This document shows, one piece after another, positions 6,023-7,808 of a DNA stretch of 7,808 nucleotides (the stretch's first letter is position 1; every line of letters starts with the position of its first letter). The translations under genes and the position numbers were made by a program. Source of the DNA: Comamonadaceae bacterium (lineage in GTDB: Bacteria > Pseudomonadota > Gammaproteobacteria > Burkholderiales > Burkholderiaceae_C); assembly GCA_947452325.1 (NCBI GenBank), contig CANGCZ010000068.1:1-7808 (forward strand). Direction: 5' to 3'. A model generated the notes under the pieces. The model was not told the DNA's origin. It worked only from the letters and a program-made list of their open reading frames with translations, and made no database searches.

Positions 6023-7637
6023 TTATCTTTTTTTCAATAATTAATTTTATTTTTTCGACAACATCATCCCACTGACCCATGGAATGTTGCTCATGAATAT
6101 GAATACTCGGATACCACAAGCTTTTTCCATTTGATTGGTTTGACCAATACCATAGCAAACCTTTGCCGGTGGGGCACATTAAATAGGTTTCTTTTCCGAT
6201 TGCGCCGGCAATATGCGCACTCGTGTTACTGATAGAAACCACAAAATCGCAGGCTTCTATCAAGGCAGCATGGCCATCAAGATCATCAAAATTATCAACG
6301 CTTGTGCATTCCAAAATGTCCACAGCATGCTTTTCATTAAACACTTGTAATTGCTGTTGAACATCTCCATATTGCAAGCTCACAAATGCGATATCTTTCA
6401 ATCCTAACAAAGGTAATAAATCATCCAATTGCATGGATTTTTCAACACCGATTTTTTCTGTCTTACTGCTCCAATTTATTCCACACAAAAATTTGTTATG
6501 ACCAATCAAGGAATTGCGAATTTTATTTGCTCTTGTTTTATCGGCTACAAGATAGTTATTTTTAAGACCATCAAAATCAGCACGGCAAGTCCTGAAGTAT
6601 TTGCCTAAATCGGCAATGGGCAGATGCTCATCATATTCACTTTCGAGAGCGCTTTCAATAAATGTTCCTTGTGGAAGAGATCTTTTTAACAGTGGGGTTA
6701 ATCTCTTATCTAACATTATCTGGCTTGATGGAGCCATCTTTAATAATTGATCAAACATGCCCGCATATAAAACTTGGTCACCAACGCCTTGCTCTGCCCA
6801 AACAAGTAGTTTTTTTTCGTATCTGGTATCTGATTTCAACTGTGTCAATTTCGGCTTGCCAGTGACCATCGCTGAATAACCCAGATGCTTGCATTTCCAA
6901 CGCCATTCGTACAACAGCCAGCCGTTTTCAAAATCTTGCAACGACAATAGTAAAACTGATTTGTTCCAGTAAGCGTCTGCAAAGTCTGGCTTTAACTCTA
7001 TCGCTTGTTCATAACATGCTAGCGCTTCATCAAACCGCTTGAGCTCCACTAAAGCTATGCCTCGGTTTGAGTAAGCCTCTGCATAGTCATGTTTGAACTC
7101 AATCGCGCTGTCATAGCTTTGTAATGCTTGATCAAACCGTTTGAGTTCTTTCAGCACAATGCCACGGTTGTTATGGGCAACAGCAAGGTCTGGCTTTATT
7201 TCAATCGCCTGGTCAAGACTGACCAATGCCTCTTCAAATCGCTTCATTTCATTAAGAACGATGCCGCGACTCATATGGGCTTCGGCATAATCAAATTTTA
7301 ATCCGATAGCCTTGCCATAACTTGCTAATGCCAAGTGCCAGTTTTTGTTATTTTCAAATAATTGGCCTTGATTGAAATATATATTTTCATTGTCAGGGTA
7401 TAAAGCAATTGCTTTAGAAATTATTTCATTTGCTTTTTCTAATTTGTCTAATTTAATCAGAACTGCGGATAAATTAGTTAAAGTACTTAATCTATCTGGC
7501 AATAAATCTAACGATAAACATAAAAATCGTTCGGCTTCTTCAAATAACTCTTTATTGATATTTTCTAAACCAAGCAAGAAAAAATGCTTGGCTTGCTCAA
7601 AGTTATTTGGCGATGGTGTTGAAAGAGGGCGTGACAT
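6009..7637 (-). CDS. TPR-repeat protein with GT-B/GT9-like C-terminal domain
   Basis: A 542-residue protein. Six 34-residue tetratricopeptide repeats run in exact register from about residue 16 to 219, and a degenerate seventh follows (220-247, ending in the YEWRW motif). The C-terminal part (about 275-535) resembles the ADP-heptose transferase (GT9) fold found in many bacterial TPR proteins: LLVWAEQGVGDQVLYAG (277-293) forms a glycine-rich loop, and SNTSAHIAGAIGKETYLMCP (470-489) matches the conserved donor-site region, followed by a tryptophan-rich segment (LLWYW, LWYPS). TPRs likely bind a protein or carrier; the second domain may transfer a sugar. ATG 7637 is chosen over TTG 7640; no clear Shine-Dalgarno sequence is seen. 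It overlaps the GT8-like gene by 14 bases and lies 88 bp downstream of tRNA-Phe on the same strand. Glycosyltransferase activity is inferred. Confidence 0.85.
   Translation of the reverse strand: MSRPLSTPSPNNFEQAKHFFLLGLENINKELFEEAERFLCLSLDLLPDRLSTLTNLSAVLIKLDKLEKANEIISKAIALYPDNENIYFNQGQLFENNKNWHLALASYGKAIGLKFDYAEAHMSRGIVLNEMKRFEEALVSLDQAIEIKPDLAVAHNNRGIVLKELKRFDQALQSYDSAIEFKHDYAEAYSNRGIALVELKRFDEALACYEQAIELKPDFADAYWNKSVLLLSLQDFENGWLLYEWRWKCKHLGYSAMVTGKPKLTQLKSDTRYEKKLLVWAEQGVGDQVLYAGMFDQLLKMAPSSQIMLDKRLTPLLKRSLPQGTFIESALESEYDEHLPIADLGKYFRTCRADFDGLKNNYLVADKTRANKIRNSLIGHNKFLCGINWSSKTEKIGVEKSMQLDDLLPLLGLKDIAFVSLQYGDVQQQLQVFNEKHAVDILECTSVDNFDDLDGHAALIEACDFVVSISNTSAHIAGAIGKETYLMCPTGKGLLWYWSNQSNGKSLWYPSIHIHEQHSMGQWDDVVEKIKLIIEKKINEIK
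6981..7286 (-). repeat. Three 102-bp tandem repeats encoding near-identical TPR units
   Basis: Units at 7286-7185, 7184-7083 and 7082-6981 encode three consecutive 34-residue repeats sharing the pattern NRGIxLxELKRFDEAL...AIExKxD. They are alike at DNA level and richer in GC (sample lines 43-50%) than the flanking TPR-coding DNA at 7381-7560 (sample lines 25-28%). This points to recent internal duplication of one unit or import of this segment. Confidence 0.75.
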
Positions 7638-7661
7638 CAAATAACCCGCGCATTTCGCTAA

Positions 7662-7672
7662 ACTGAGTCAGT
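7662..7672. repeat. Short perfect palindrome before the TPR gene
   Basis: ACTGAGTCAGT reads the same on both strands apart from its central base. It lies 25 bp upstream of the TPR start, in the 88-bp gap after tRNA-Phe. It could be an operator, but one short palindrome is weak evidence. No convincing sigma-70 promoter is visible in this gap, so transcription may come through from the tRNA. Confidence 0.25.
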
Positions 7673-7725
7673 CAAACCGTGGCTTGGTGTTTGATGGCAG
7701 TTTTCTGCTACAAAACCGATGAATA

Positions 7726-7801
7726 TGGTGGCCTGGAGTGGAATCGAACCACTGACACGCGGATTTTCAATCCGCTGCTCTACCAACTGAGCTACCGGGC
7801 C
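7726..7801 (-). tRNA. tRNA-Phe (GAA), CCA encoded
   Basis: The minus strand from 7801 to 7726 folds as a complete 76-nt tRNA: D-arm TAGCTCAGTTGGTAGAGC, anticodon stem GCGGA/TCCGC with loop TTGAAAA (anticodon GAA), T-arm AGTGG TTCGATT CCACT, and genomic ACCA end. All stems pair except position 5-68 of the acceptor, which reads C opposite A. Its 3' end faces the AT-rich TPR/glycosyltransferase genes. Confidence 0.97.
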
Positions 7802-7808
7802 TGTTAAG

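Noticed and set aside
7638..7640. TTG as the start of the TPR gene
   Set aside because: The next codon is ATG at 7637, and neither has a better ribosome site, so ATG is preferred.
7690..7725. Terminator just after tRNA-Phe
   Set aside because: Only a weak five-pair stem (GTTTT with AAAAC) is seen and no T tract follows; it is not enough to call.
1..7808. Insertion sequence, integrase or duplicate tRNA tail marking an island
   Set aside because: No transposase or recombinase motif is found in any plausible frame, and the tRNA-Phe 3' sequence is not repeated elsewhere in the window.

Overview
The window looks like a piece of a betaproteobacterial chromosome, most likely Burkholderiales and possibly Comamonadaceae. 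I infer this from the gene content (TRAP transporter permease, Tat-exported PhoX-family protein, short surface-adhesin-E protein), the form of the tRNA-Phe gene and the base composition; no marker gene settles the taxon. Sample lines of the left half (1-4200) are about 50-53% GC. Much of 4440-7640 is AT-rich, with sample lines near 25-32%.

Layout: (1) 1-586, plus strand, the 3' end of a TRAP transporter large permease (DctM type) cut by the window edge. (2) 587-1031, no convincing gene. This stretch holds two sets of diverged direct repeats and a long A/T-stem hairpin. (3) 1032-4006, minus strand, three exported proteins read in the order PhoX-family phosphatase-like protein, secreted cupin, surface-adhesin-E family protein; the last two are nearly overlapping. 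(4) 4139-4400, minus strand, a self-contained small unit: candidate promoter, a 42-residue single-span membrane protein and a near-perfect intrinsic terminator. (5) 4400-4628, AT-rich intergenic DNA with candidate promoters pointing both ways. (6) 4629-5324, plus strand, a PIG-L/LmbE-type N-acetyl sugar deacetylase. (7) 5339-7637, minus strand, two overlapping genes: a protein with TPR repeats and a GT-B/GT9-like C-terminal domain, followed by a GT8-like glycosyltransferase. These converge on the deacetylase with only 14 bp between stop codons. (8) 7726-7801, minus strand, tRNA-Phe(GAA) with encoded CCA, whose 3' end faces the TPR gene.

The clearest functional theme on the right is glycan modification: one predicted sugar deacetylase and two predicted glycosyltransferase-type proteins packed together in atypical AT-rich DNA beside a tRNA gene. 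On the left the theme is periplasmic or surface proteins. I do not see a clear new defence or mobile system. The most unusual items are the nested repeats at 602-735 and the unannotated 42-residue protein with its own signals.
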